DNA of 64,000 nt, from the NCBI GenBank assembly GCA_015501075.1, contig JADNYJ010000050.1:124001-188000 (forward strand), written 5' to 3'. Under the pieces are notes generated by a model. It was not told the DNA's origin, made no database searches, and saw only the letters and a program-made list of their open reading frames with translations. Position numbers and translations under genes: made by a program. The DNA is from Gymnopilus junonius (lineage: Eukaryota; Basidiomycota; Agaricomycetes; Agaricales; Galerinaceae). Numbering within the stretch: the stretch's first letter is position 1; every line of letters starts with the position of its first letter. This document shows, piece after piece, positions 47,319 to 58,471 of this stretch.

Positions 47319-48405
47319 TCACAGGACTGCAGCTCCCAGAAGACCCAACGCTCCAGCAAAGACGAGGGATGCACCAATGGTGAAGCGGGACTGCGCACCG
47401 GAAGTGTTCGCGCCAGACGTGGTAGCAGCCGTAGAAGGTGTCGTGGCGGTGGGCCTACTGCCACTGGCAGATGCTTGCTGATTGTTCGTTTGTACCGCTT
47501 GACTAGCGGCACTGGCTGGGCGACTAAAGGACCGCATGCACTGAGTACACAACGTTAGTTGACTGAGGAAGCACTCACTTAGTTGCAGTTCCTGCTGCAA
47601 CAGAGGTAGATCTGGTAGAGGAGCCGGCGGAAACTGCGGGCGCAATGCTAGAGGATGCGATTGCTTGGGAGGAGGTGGAGTCGGCAACGTTCGCCTGCTG
47701 AGGAGGAGGGGGGTTGCTGGACCCGCTCAAGCAACTGTAAAATTGACACGAGTCTCGTAAGCATTTTCGAAACAAGCGGGAATGCAACATACCTCGAATC
47801 CGAGCTTTGACGAATGGTAACTATATCCGAATACGCGGTAGTACCCGTGCTATCTTTGAGGGAAAGGGTTCTAAAGAGACTTCAAAATACGCCAGTCGAT
47901 GTAAAAAAAACAGAACATACATTTTGGTTCCGGCTGAGACGTCGACTGTCCAAGTAAGGCTGTTGCCAGTTTGCGTAGGGAAGGTTTTGATCTAAATGAT
48001 CCCGAATAGGTTCATCAGATGCCATATGGGGTAATACTTAAGTGCGACTTACCGGGTCTGCCGAGGCCTGACCACCTTGGAGAACATCCATCAATACGAA
48101 TAGGAAGCGTGATTGAACATACATGACCCTACCTGGAATAACCGCCAGATAATAAGGAGCCGTTCCGCCACTCCAAGATAGCATCTGAGGCTCTAAAGAT
48201 GTTCGGACGGTCAGCGACTCGGAATGAATATGACTGGACAAAGGAACTGCATACGGCACTGAACAACGCTCGACCTGTTGATATATTATGAAAGCTTAGA
48301 AAGGGATAGCTCTGGCGAGTCGAGGATAACGTACGGGGTGTCCATAGTCAAAGCCCAGATGCCTGGAATGACAGAAGCGAATGCGGCAGCGGAGAAGTAC
48401 TTCAT
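47319..48405 (-). CDS. Secreted Ser/Thr-rich GPI-anchored protein
   Basis: Cell-surface protein of a family common in mushrooms; function unknown. The N-terminus MKYFSAAAFASVIPGIWALT is a signal peptide. The mature part starts TMDTPSSVVQCQPQMLSWSG with an immunoglobulin-like, Ser-Thr-rich/KRE9-type domain: GGTAPYYLAVIPGGQASADP, then FPTQTGNSLTWTVDVSAGTK and MTLSLKDSTGTTAYSDIVTI, ending at a conserved Cys in SSDSSCLSG. The two Cys of the domain probably pair. A long Ser/Thr/Ala/Pro-rich O-glycosylated stalk follows and the C-terminus is a hydrophobic GPI-attachment tail (FTIGASLVFAGALGLLGAAV). Several short exons; splicing of the second and third exons was checked and restores the family sequence. 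It probably sits in the plasma membrane or is linked to the wall. Confidence 0.82.
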
Positions 48406-48711
48406 TGCAGAGATATACAAAGGCGGGCAAAGGGTCGAGGGCTAGGAGTGTCAAAATCCACGGAGAAAGATAGAAGGTGATAAAGAAAGCAGACAGAAGT
48501 CCACACAGGAATTTATACTCGCCCGTACGTCAGCCGACTTTCAATGTCCGCCGCACATGCGATCGAGTCCATATCACGCAAGGGGCATACTAAGGCTAAC
48601 GATGACAAAGGTAATCACATCCGCATTTCGAGGACGCACGAATACAGTATACTACCACAATCTAGACGCGTCAGCCGCTGAAGCCAAGACAGGATAGTTC
48701 CGACGCGTTGT
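48406..48711. other. Promoter of the GPI-protein gene and PRMT5 3' end
   Basis: About 300 bases between two minus-strand genes. No gene seen. This interval should hold the GPI-protein promoter and the polyadenylation site of PRMT5. Confidence 0.4.
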
Positions 48712-51700
48712 CTACAAGCCGATCCAGCTACTTCGCCCGCCCGCGTTATGCAAACTCGTATGCCCGATTTTGACGATCTCGCGATCTGCGTGAACCGGGT
48801 TACTTTGTTCATTTACATTGAGTCTTCTAGTGTCCAGAAATATGGGCTCCTTGGAATCAACCAAAGGGCTCGGAGCGCCAAATGACGAGAACGATGATGC
48901 ACTTGGCAGGCTGCTGGGTTGAGCAAGTAGCTCTTCACCAGAACTTGCTGACTTGGGAATTGAAATGAATGATTCGGCGTGCCACTCGTACCAAATCTGC
49001 CGAGTGTTGGTGAGTCGCCATATTGAAACTTGGAGTTCAGAGTTGCTGGGTAGGTAAAGAGGTTCCTGGCGTCTCTTGAGCGCATGCACAGATATATCAC
49101 AGTCATTATAATACATACCCTGAATGGAAAGAAAAGCGGGAACCAGCTTAACATGTCTTTTGATACCTGATCCTTTCGATGAGGGTGTATACTCAGCCCT
49201 ATGTTGCCATACAAAACCTAATAGTCAGGAAAAGCGTAAGAAATTTTACTTGTTCATCAAGGGAGGTCATCTTACGGCTTCAAAGTATCCTGCGAGACCA
49301 CTTTGCACAAGAATAAGTTGACATAGAATGGACACAGATAATAGTACTCACTGAAGTATACCTGCATGCGGAATATAAAATCGCAGTCTGGCGGAACGGG
49401 CATTGTGACTATTGGTGATGGGAAGACCTTGAGGAAATGAGAACGGATAAACTACTAAAATCGAATCCACGCATACCATGAGAATCAACTGCGAGATCCC
49501 TTCTTGGATGTTCAAATTCCCAACATTCCTGAATTTGGGGGCCGCATCGCCCGTCATTGCTCGCCTTTGTCCCACTTAAAATATTCACCGCTTGGAACAT
49601 CACGACGTATGGTGTTTCCAGGCCTTTCTCAGTCTTAGTGGATCTGGCTTCGTTGTACAATTTTGAGGAGGAAAGAGGTGCCAGGTGCGCGGTATAAGAA
49701 GAAGGTATGGATATTCCGTTTGCTGAGAATAGAAAGGTCTGTCAGAGCAAATATAACATTGAATACTTATTACTTGCGTTTCAAGAACCTAGCTGCGCCA
49801 TCAAGGCATTCTGGGCTGAGTTCATTGTCTCCAAAAGACCCAAGCAACTCGCTAACAAGAATGTTGGCTTTTTCTGGAACATTGACGACGCGCATATCTC
49901 CAAAGACGAGGTGAACTTTATTGTCCCATTCATTCGCTTGTCGCTCTTGCAGCCTAGGTAGCGTTAGCCCGCGCTGCAACCCATACCAGGTGTACATACG
50001 TGACAAATGCATTGGGATTCTTTTCTACAGCAATAATCATTGCATCTCGATCTGCCCGTTCTAGTGCCCGGAAACAGCGTGCCACGAGAGGCCCTCGACC
50101 AGCACCTGCAATGCAAACAACACTAGAAAAATGTCAATGTCCGAAAAAAAATTAAACAAGCGCATACACACAGTTTGTCGTCCCCCGGATAGTCAAGGAA
50201 GGCTCTATACATGGCCTATCCGGAATCGATTGGAAGACCATCGGGGGAAAAAAAACAACGTGTTCAGCGCACCTCCTCATATTGCGCGTACTTTACTGGA
50301 TCTTGTTCAAAAGTTTGGTACGTGATGCTAGGTAAATTGTCCATCAAAGGCTATATTTTCCAGGATAATTTCAAAAAATCTCCTTTATTGTATATATCGG
50401 GAGTACTCGCCTGCAGGGGTGCTTGCAAGTAATCCTGATAGCCTTGAGCGAAGTTTTCCACCGTTCCGGGTCTCTTTGTCACTTGTACGGCCTGACTAGT
50501 CTTCTCTAGATGCCTGACGTACTGCGAATATGCGGCTTCACCACCGCGAGAGTGATGCCCTTCGCTGGCTTCTGCGAGTATTATATTTGGACGATGCTAG
50601 GAAGCGCCGCAGTTAAATTATAAATATTGTTCCATGATGGATAGAACTTGCTATCATGCTTTCTCTTATGAAGTGCTGCGTTGGCTTTGGCAGAACGGGA
50701 TATCCTTTCATGTTTGCGATGAAGGTGGACGAAGGGAGGAAAATGTGTCGAACAGACTCGGCAGCCCATTTGCTAAGAACGCCAAGAGTGGTGGGCAGTG
50801 CTGGAGATAGATCAATGGCTGGCATCGTAAAGAGTCAGCTAGGGTTGGATCAACAACTAGGATAAAATGACCTACTCAATGTTAATTTGATATTGTAATC
50901 ACACATGGATCGTATCAGATCCCACATCTCCCAGGTCGCATTCACGGACCCTCCCTCGGTATCTGACTGCTGTTCGCTTTCAGAAATCACAAGAGACGGT
51001 GTAGTTGCATTTGCTGTGGAGGCAAGAGGCACAGGCGACAACATGGGGGTAACGGGCTGAAAAACGGATGGGTTGTAGATGGGTAATCTTATGGAAAGAT
51101 ACAGATAGGGAAAATTCGTAAGGCAGGACTGCACAATGCGGGCGTAGGAGGCGACATGATCACGATTGCGAGGTGGTGGAAGGATAACTGTCTGTATGTT
51201 GAGGTATGTAGCGTATGCGAGTTCTTGTTTTAAAGCCTGTGAGCAATCCCAGATGTCAGGAGAAGATCAAGAGGTCAAGGTTTACAATTTACAATTTCTG
51301 CGTCATGGCGGACCCAATCATCGGCAGCATCAAGTTCAAGCCATTCTGAAATCAATGCAATAACGCCTTCCGCTTCGTCTGTGGAGCAATTCAGTTGTCC
51401 TCGAGCTCACCAATATCACTGCACCTAGTACATACCTAGGCGGGTAATCGTGACCTCGTCCTTTCGGAAGCCAGGATTCAACCTCCAAGTCTCAGCGGCT
51501 AATGCAGCAGACTCCTTGCTTTCAGGTGTGACCCCCATCGGAAGCAAACACATTTCTGACCATCTTTTCTTCCATTTTTCGGTTGTGAGGGGTATACAGA
51601 GCCTTTTGTATCCTTTCTGTTTAGAATCAGCTACCAATTTCAGAATTGGGGTTTCGTATTGCTCATTCGATGTTTTGGCTATGTCTTCGAGAGTGAGATA

Positions 51701-51751
51701 TGTTGAGATGGTCGCGTGGGGGTCCCAAGCTGAGGTATCATGATAATCCAT
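48712..51751 (-). CDS. PRMT5: Protein arginine methyltransferase 5 (Skb1/Hsl7 type)
   Basis: Type II arginine methyltransferase making symmetric dimethylarginine on histones, Sm proteins and others; in yeasts it also acts in morphogenesis checkpoints. Around 800 residues from a dozen exons. The N-terminal TIM-barrel part includes [37 protein letters not shown], and the barrel strand [20 protein letters not shown]. Next are [20 protein letters not shown] and the linker [20 protein letters not shown]. The SAM-binding motif [16 protein letters not shown] lies near 50085–50120 with [13 protein letters not shown] after it. The double-E loop [20 protein letters not shown] lies near 49800–49860. The C-terminal beta-barrel includes PHAGILHGFAGYFEAVLYGN and [20 protein letters not shown]. 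Essential catalytic Glu residues are present. The extreme C-terminus after [17 protein letters not shown] is a longer polar tail than in yeast and may be species-specific. Confidence 0.94.
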
Positions 51752-52535
51752 GTTGATTGATTGTGAGGTCTAGAAGTGGATTCCAACAGAATCAGGAGAA
51801 AAGACCAGCGCTTAGTTCTGAGCAAGTGCAGGACATCAACACGCCACCGATCCCGTTGTTTGTTCTGAACAAATAACGCGTCCATTAACCACATGCGCCC
51901 AGGTACTCACTTTCCCATCCACCACAACATGTCGAATGCGAAAGTAATGAAAAGACGTTAATTTATCTCTAATGAATGTCAAACTTTGTAGTTTAACTCC
52001 GTATACACATGCGAATTCTATCGGACAAGAGGCTTTCAAACAGAATGCCGCATTTAGTGGACCTGCTTGTTCACCGTACCCGGAATTTTTGTGAGCGAGA
52101 ATTGCTATTTCATCTTAACCCCATGGGCAGTTGGCCTGAAGTGTGATGAGTGCGTAAATTTCGGATCGGGTCAATGAATAAAAATATCTCTTCCCATCGG
52201 TCTCCTCGAACGCATTCGTCGTCTCCAAGCAACAATGTACAACATGTAAAAATTCCACTAGAGAGCCTTAAAGAGCGCATCGCGGCTCATCCGGACATAT
52301 CTATAGCACGACGTCAGTGACAATCGCTACCCTGATCGAACGGTTCTGTCCTCCTGATCACGATCAGCCATCGACGACTTCTGATCATGATCACACAATC
52401 AGATCGGATTAGCATCAGCACCGGAATCAAGCAGGGCTATCCAGCTAAGTATGTGCGTTGACGTCAACTTGGCATTCTCGAAAGCTATATCTAATCTACG
52501 CTAACAAAGGATTCATTTCATCCGATAAGATATTT
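51752..52535. other. PRMT5 upstream region with GATC-rich palindromes
   Basis: Nearly 800 bases between PRMT5 and the ankyrin gene, both on the minus strand. No supported open frame. Near 52350–52420 the word GATCA/TGATC recurs several times, including TGATCACGATCA-like and the perfect palindrome at 52382–52393. Confidence 0.45.
52382..52393. repeat. Second copy of palindrome TGATCATGATCA
   Basis: Perfect 12-bp palindrome identical to the one at 13168–13179, in a cluster of TGATC/GATCA words upstream of PRMT5. Possibly a factor-binding site. Confidence 0.4.
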
Positions 52536-53487
52536 TTACCCACTTTCTTCGCCTGGTCTTGGGCGCTTTGCAGGGGTGTCACTTTGACTGTCGTTCCCTC
52601 TGGCATTGTCGTTCTCGGTGCCCATCCCATACCCAGTGACGACACCTTCAAGGACGTGTCTGCCAACGGCTCGTGTTAGTTCTTCTTCAGGATCACGTCC
52701 TTCTGCTTCGGCCCGTTGCATTATTTCTTGGACAGATGACATCAAGGACGTTGTGAGCCGCTCAGAAGCCATTTCTTGTGAATGTTGTGAAGGTGGAGCG
52801 GTAGCCTGAGGGAATGGAACGGAAGATGGGTCCAGGGTGGACCGCAGATAGTCCGCAATTTCTGGGAAGTCTTCTGTCAGATGTTCTATTGGCTTTGAAA
52901 CAGTTGGGGGAAGAATTGAAATATCCATATGGTGGTAGACCCACCGAAACGCCCTCCATATTTTGGCGTGCCACGATTGCACCATGTTGAACGAGGTAAC
53001 GGGCAGTTTCTAGGTTTTCAACGGTGTATAACGGTGTGTCACCGTCGGCATCGGTGATATTCACGTCGCCACCTAAGAGAAGGAGGTAAGATGGGACGGA
53101 GAAATAAATCTAAGGACGAACCGCGTGAAATTAAATAGTCTAGGACATGCATTTGGCCGTAGGACGCGGCTGCATGCCTTTAAGGGAATGAGAATTGCTT
53201 GAAACATGAGGTATCGAAAAAAAGCATTTACATTGGGGTGTAAGTGTAGACGTCTGGCACATTGGGAGAGAGGGCTAAATGGAGATTTTGATTATCGATT
53301 CGACGAGCAAACTCCGGTTATGCAGAAAACTTGCAGTCTTGCTCAATCAGTTGCTAGCAGGGAATCGATGTTGTTGTGGGTTCGTTTGAAGGATGTAATG
53401 AGGCAGAGGGACGAGGGGACATACCCTAACTCTATCGAGGTCGCCATCACCTGCAGCAATCCATATGTTTTTCGGTTCTCTGGCCAT
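52536..53487 (-). CDS. Small ankyrin-repeat protein (YCR051W-like)
   Basis: Short cytosolic or nuclear ankyrin protein resembling yeast YCR051W, whose role is unknown; no partner is indicated by context. About 230–250 residues. The N-terminus MAREPKNIWIAAGDGDLDRV begins the first repeat, whose remainder lies across introns between about 53170 and 53425. A central repeat reads MHVLDYLISRGGDVNITDAD followed by GDTPLYTVENLETARYLVQH, which is a near-consensus ankyrin pair, then VSPIEHLTEDFPEIADYLRS after the intron near 52900–52950. The C-terminal part is helical and acidic (SLMSSVQEIMQRAEAEGRDP) and ends in a basic PAKRPRPGEESG, possibly a nuclear signal. A cryptic donor lies at the stop and would only alter the last two residues. 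The ATG at 53487 was preferred because it starts the conserved MAREPKNIW block. Confidence 0.82.
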
Positions 53488-53847
53488 GGATGTGTCAAGG
53501 TTAGAGGGACGAGCGTGAACGTGGATTTGGAACAAGAAAGCTCCGAGGAATGGACGGGCGAAGAAAAAGCGGCGAGCAAACAGGGTCAAACAAGGCAAGT
53601 AGAAGTGGATGAGAATGAGAGGACAGAGGAAGGGTGAACTGGCCGGAGTGGACTCGGGACAGCGGATCTGAGGACGGATCTGCAAGCGATCGGAGTGGTT
53701 GAACCTGTTTTGGAATTCAATTATTACGAGGAGTGAGACCGAAAGACGAGTGATCTGAGTTGAGAGCGGAGGTTCAGTCCGTCGTTCTTCATTGTCTCAG
53801 CTCATCCGATTCTTCCGCCTTTCCATAGGCGATCTCTCTCCCCCATC
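53488..53847. promoter_or_regulatory. Divergent promoter, ankyrin gene / WC-2-like gene
   Basis: 360 bases separate the opposing start codons. GA-rich on the plus strand in 53510–53640. I see no clear TATA box. The overlapping open frames on both strands here look spurious. Confidence 0.5.
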
Positions 53848-56380
53848 ATGAGCTACCTCTTCGACAACCACGACAACCCCCGCCATCCACACAGGATGCC
53901 GCTCTCCCCGGCCCCCCTTCCCCACTCCTACCACTCCTCCCACCCCGATCACCCCCCCGTATCTCTGCCGAAGGTCGGCCAGACCCGCTGCTGTGAGTTC
54001 TCGCCCATCCTATTGATCGACAGGCGATCATTTCTTTCTCTCTTTCTCTTCTCGCTATTATGTATCTGCTCACAAAGTCTTCGCGTAGATTGGGCCCTGT
54101 TGTCTGCCGACATGCACTTCATTTACCTCGACCCTGTTCTCGCCAGTCACCTCGAGGACCAAGCCGAGGAGCTTTTCGGAAGGTCTCTTCTTTCATTCGT
54201 CCACCCCGACGAACAGGCATCAGCCAAACAGGACCTCGGAGGCGTTTTGGAAAGCAGGACTCTGCACGGTTCCGTCACTCGGTACGCACACTCTCATTTC
54301 ACCTTTCGCGTATGGCACATATTCAATTTTTTGCGCAGCGTTCGCTTTTCGCGGTTATCCAAAGTCCGTCGACAGTTGGGCTACGATGGTCCTCCCCTGA
54401 TTGGTCAGATGCCGATAAAATAGCTCTCGACAAGGATTACATGGCTGTCGACATTGTTATAAACTGGGCAGCTGATGGCCTCGTGCTATGTTTCATCCAT
54501 GCCTCTGTCGACCTAGCACCGAGTGACAACGACGAAATGCAGAAAACTGATTGGACTAATTGGTGTGGCACTCCTTATATGCCTCAGGATCAAGTGGAAC
54601 TGCTTTACCACCGTCTCCTCATGTCAGTCCCTCAGAACGGCACTATGTTTAGGGTCTTCCAGATTTTATCAAATCAAAGGGACAGGCCCTTGCTTGTCAG
54701 CTGGCCTCCTGACCCTCCTCAAGGGCCAACGAGTAGGGACTTTGCCAAACTGGTCGAGAACGTGCAAATAGGAAGCGGAGTTCCCGGCGGAAACGATGCT
54801 AAAACGAGTTGCACACGCAGGTATAAAGCATTGCAAGACATGCCCCCAGTCTTTGGCGGTGAGGTTGAAAGCATATTCATACCGCATGGTAAGTCGCACC
54901 TTCGGATACTTCTTAGAATACCATTTCGGTATAACTAGACCAACCATTCGTTTTCACAGGTAGTATAATTTTCGCTTGCCACAAGGTCAATCCGACCCCC
55001 CGCAGCACCAGCGCAAACACCACTGCTCCGATGCAGCAAGTTGACTACGCTCCGGGTTATAATCCCCACCAAAGCTCCTCGTACTACGAGCATGCCAACT
55101 CTTATGCGCTCCCACCTCTCTCGCCACAAAGTCAGTACAATAGCAGCTTCATGCCTCAGCAAGGACCAGGTGTTCAGCCCTCGTACTCACCGCGATGGAC
55201 ACAAGGTAAGACTTTTCCCATGACAGCCCAGAATGTCTGTTCTTACTCTGTCCAATAGCGCCTCTCCCACAGGCAGTCAGTAATATACGATCAGGATCGT
55301 ACGCTGGGACGTCACCGACTCAAACAAACCAGTCTTGGACGTCTGGGCCGCCGTCTGCGTCATACATGGAGCCCCCCTCTGCCCCTGCTTTCAATCGGCC
55401 CCTTTCGCCAAGTTATAATTATTCGCCGACAACTAGCAGCAGCGTAGCTGCTTCGCCTACTTCTGATGTTGTACCACCCCCAAGGCGCCGCATCAGTCCC
55501 GGGTCTTCTCGAGATCAAACTGGGTCCACTCGTGCCTCAGGGAACAGACCCACAGGAGTCCAGAAATGCTCCAGCTGTAAAGCCACTTCAAGCCCAGAGT
55601 GGCGAAAAGGTCCCAGCGGCAAGAAAGAACTTTGCAATGCGTAAGCGATGCCGTTGTCGGTCTTACGTCTTACGTGTTCTAACTATATTTTATCTCGTTC
55701 TTAGATGTGGTCTGAGATATGCTCGTTCCCGTGCCAAGAAAGAGGGTCTTAACCCTGCTACCCAACGGCGGCGCAAAGACAAAAGCCTGGTCAAACGCGA
55801 TTCAGCCACACCCCCAACATCTGTGCCCTCCTACCCGGCCATTCGCCGTAATTACACCGACAGCACCTTCTCTGCATCGTCTGCAGGGTCTGCTTCAGGT
55901 AGTGATATTTATCCTCACTCTGGGCATCACATTGTAGACGACAACGTCACTCCCTCACCTTCTCCTCCGGCTTCGAATATGAATTTTGTACACTATGCAC
56001 CAGGTGGTAACGATAGTCGACCGCCTTACTCAAGTACTGGTAACAACTTTTATTCTGTCCCATCGCCTCTCTCTCAGCCGCACGTACTTCACCACCATGA
56101 GCAACAGCACGCCGTGCAGCAACAGCAAGCGGCCCATCAGCATTCTACCGCCAATCAATTGCCGCCACTAGGGCAGCTCTCGTCTTATGTCGGCCGCCTT
56201 TCGCCTATGGCCGCGCCTGGCTCGCCGGTATCCCACTCATCCCTAACATCGACATACCCTCCTGCCTCGTACGAACGGGAGAGGGAACGCGACCGCGACC
56301 CGCGCGATTTACCACCCGCCCCGCTCTCTGCTGAGCCTCCCCGCCTTACCAGCCGGAGGTCCATCTTGACGCAACAGTGA
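53848..56380 (+). CDS. wc-2: WC-2-type PAS and GATA zinc-finger regulator
   Basis: Partner of the blue-light receptor WC-1 in the white-collar complex; in mushrooms it controls light-dependent fruiting. About 740 residues. The N-terminal PAS region runs from WALLSADMHFIYLDPVLASH over LFGRSLLSFVHPDEQASAKQ to the conserved YMAVDIVINWAADGLVLCFI and DWTNWCGTPYMPQDQVELLY. A Ser/Pro/Tyr-rich middle follows. The single GATA finger (C-X2-C-X18-C-X2-C) reads CSSCKATSSPEWRKGPSGKK, continues ELCNA, and after an intron CGLRYARSRAKKEG. The tail is Gln/His/Pro-rich. One break: after RRQLGYDGPP the conserved DWSDADKIALDKDYM continues in another frame at the CCCC run 54394–54397, exactly as if one C were missing. 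No LOV-type flavin Cys is expected in WC-2. I treat the break as a likely assembly error. Confidence 0.9.
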
Positions 56381-57033
56381 TTTCTCGAGAGTGGCCCCTC
56401 GTCGCCATCATATACATCGCCCTCCTGCCGTCTTCTGGTCGCCTTATCATCACCTTTCTGCCTTCGGTTTAATCGTTCTCAACAGAGACATTCTTGTAGC
56501 CCCCCCCCCGAAAAAAAAGAGACCATTTAGCATCAACCCATTAAAACACGCAAGCCATCTTAGCATTAATTATTCGTTCTTCCACGTCTTCTTCCTGCGG
56601 TTTATTGTCATATTCCTTGCGCATGTGTGTTTCAAGTGTGTTTGTGCATCCTCATGAACTTAATCTACTAGCATACGTGTAACCATTTCGCCGTACTTCT
56701 CCATCCCCATCATTTTCGACGAATTCTTCCCGCTCCAGCACTTCTTATCAATACATACAATTCTCCATAGTATTCGACTCCATGTTTGGTTTTGATACTC
56801 TAGTAGTAGCTTATATTCGCCTCTCAATTCCTCGCTTTAAGTATCTTACATGGTCCAGTAAAATTCCTCGTTTTTGTATCCATCACCCTGGTTTTGATTA
56901 TGCATACGTAGGTAAAATTATCAGCTTTTTACCAGGCTCGCAGGCAGCAGGAAAGGGTTAGGTTATTTGCATGTGTCGAAATTCACTGCAAACAAGTCCA
57001 GCTGCAGCCTAAAATGATATATAAAGTATTGGC
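56381..57033. other. Convergent intergenic region after WC-2
   Basis: About 650 bases holding the pyrimidine-rich 3' UTR of the WC-2 gene (to about 56950), a C9 tract at 56500–56508 next to an A8 run, and the 3' end of the DUF6699 gene. The plus-strand frame 56391–56657 is judged spurious. Confidence 0.5.
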
Positions 57034-58266
57034 CTACAGGAGTCGTAAAATGTCGTAACACGTAAACAAGGCGTTGGCACATTCCAACGAAAGAAACGTC
57101 CAAAGATCAGTCCTAAATATTGGATCAGTCCCTGGACAATCTATGAAAGACTGGAAACCTACAAGAGTCATTCTCTTGCGTTCTGGCATAGCAGTCTTCA
57201 TTTCCCAAGTACCATTACGACTGCGGGATAATCCGACAAAGCAAAACTCTTTGCCCAAGAAATCGATACGTCTTACGCCCCCAAGAATCTCACTTGGATC
57301 TCCGTCGCACCTCGCATGGAAGACCTCACTGATCATTTCACGATCTTCCGAGATTAGTCCGACAGTGTAAAAGTCGTCGTGTGCGATGGAATATCTGAGC
57401 TGTTCATAGATTCCAGCGAGGACGTCTTGAATCGTAATACCAATCATGCTGTTAGATTCTATCTTTATCTTCCACGGTAGTTTGCGATGCCAGATGAGCA
57501 GGCGTTGAGTCGGAGGAGAAGTTGCTAATTGGAAAAAATCGAGCGTGTTCGCCGAACGACCTAGTGCTCTGATTTGTAATTCTGCTTCTGGACCTGGGCG
57601 GGTGCGAAGGTCGCAGAAAAGAGCAGTTGGCTGACGCGAACGATAAGAAAGTAGAGGGTGAGTAGTAAGGGAACGGAAAGGCGGATTTACTGTCCGAAAA
57701 ACATCAGCAATATTACATATAACAGGAAGTGGCCACGTACGGAAAAGAAGGGAGGATATGTTGCCGAGATACTTTCCAAAGCCGCGTTTAGACGGAGATA
57801 TGTATGATTTTCTCCAATTACGGGGTTTCCTAGCGAGCTCAATGGTATCAGGCGAAAATACATGATCAGGATATGGATAAGGACGGTTTGCTGGAAGGAT
57901 TGTAACGTTGCGAGAGAGCGTGGAGTATCGACTAGCATCTCGACGCTTTCTCCCTCTTCTACGAACAGATCTGCACAGAGCATCACCTCGTGCACGCGAA
58001 TGTTGTGTGCGAGAGTATATCATGAATTGCGGAGACGCAGTGTACGACGACTGAGGCATGTTGGAGGAGTAGTAAGTGAGATACGTGCCTGACGTGTCAG
58101 GGAAAATGATATGAGAAAGAAAGCGCGGATCCTGCAGTAGTGGCCCAGGATACGGCCTGATATCAGTCAATTACGGACCCAGGAAACAGAATGCGAGGGT
58201 TACGCACTCGAAAGGCCAACTGGTTGGATATCCTTGGTAGGCTTGAAACCAGTCAGCGTAGGACAT
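57034..58266 (-). CDS. DUF6699 domain protein
   Basis: Agaricomycete-specific domain family of unknown function, usually in many copies per genome. Two or more exons encode roughly 390 residues. The first exon is MSYADWFQAYQGYPTSWPFE, joined by the intron near 58155–58205 to PYPGPLLQDPRFLSHIIFPD. The N-terminal half is basic and low in order. The DUF6699 core lies at about 57200–57500: LLIWHRKLPWKIKIESNS, then GITIQDVLAGIYEQLRYSIA, and GGVRRIDFLGKEFCFVGLSR followed by GTWEMKTAMP. The WH..LPW and FLGK...FVGL patterns are the signatures I used. Some of the N-terminal stretch could include a retained intron (about 57690–57740), since another frame is also open there. No enzyme motif is visible. 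Confidence 0.72.
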
Positions 58267-58471
58267 GACGACGGCAAGAGAAAGAAAGAAAGGAGAGACA
58301 TGAGAAGAGACAGTGCTGGGCAGCCATAGACAAAGGAACAAATGAGGACAGTCGCGTCGTCGCGTTCAAGCCAGTTCGTCGCAGTGATGTCATGCCTAAT
58401 TTAGGATGCACTGCCACTGATCGTTCGGCAATCGCAAACGTGACTCGATCCAACTCATTTCAGTCCCTACC

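Noticed and set aside
47319..48405. Frame change in the second exon of the GPI-protein gene
   Set aside because: Using the donors after MDTP and VVQC gives an uninterrupted family sequence.
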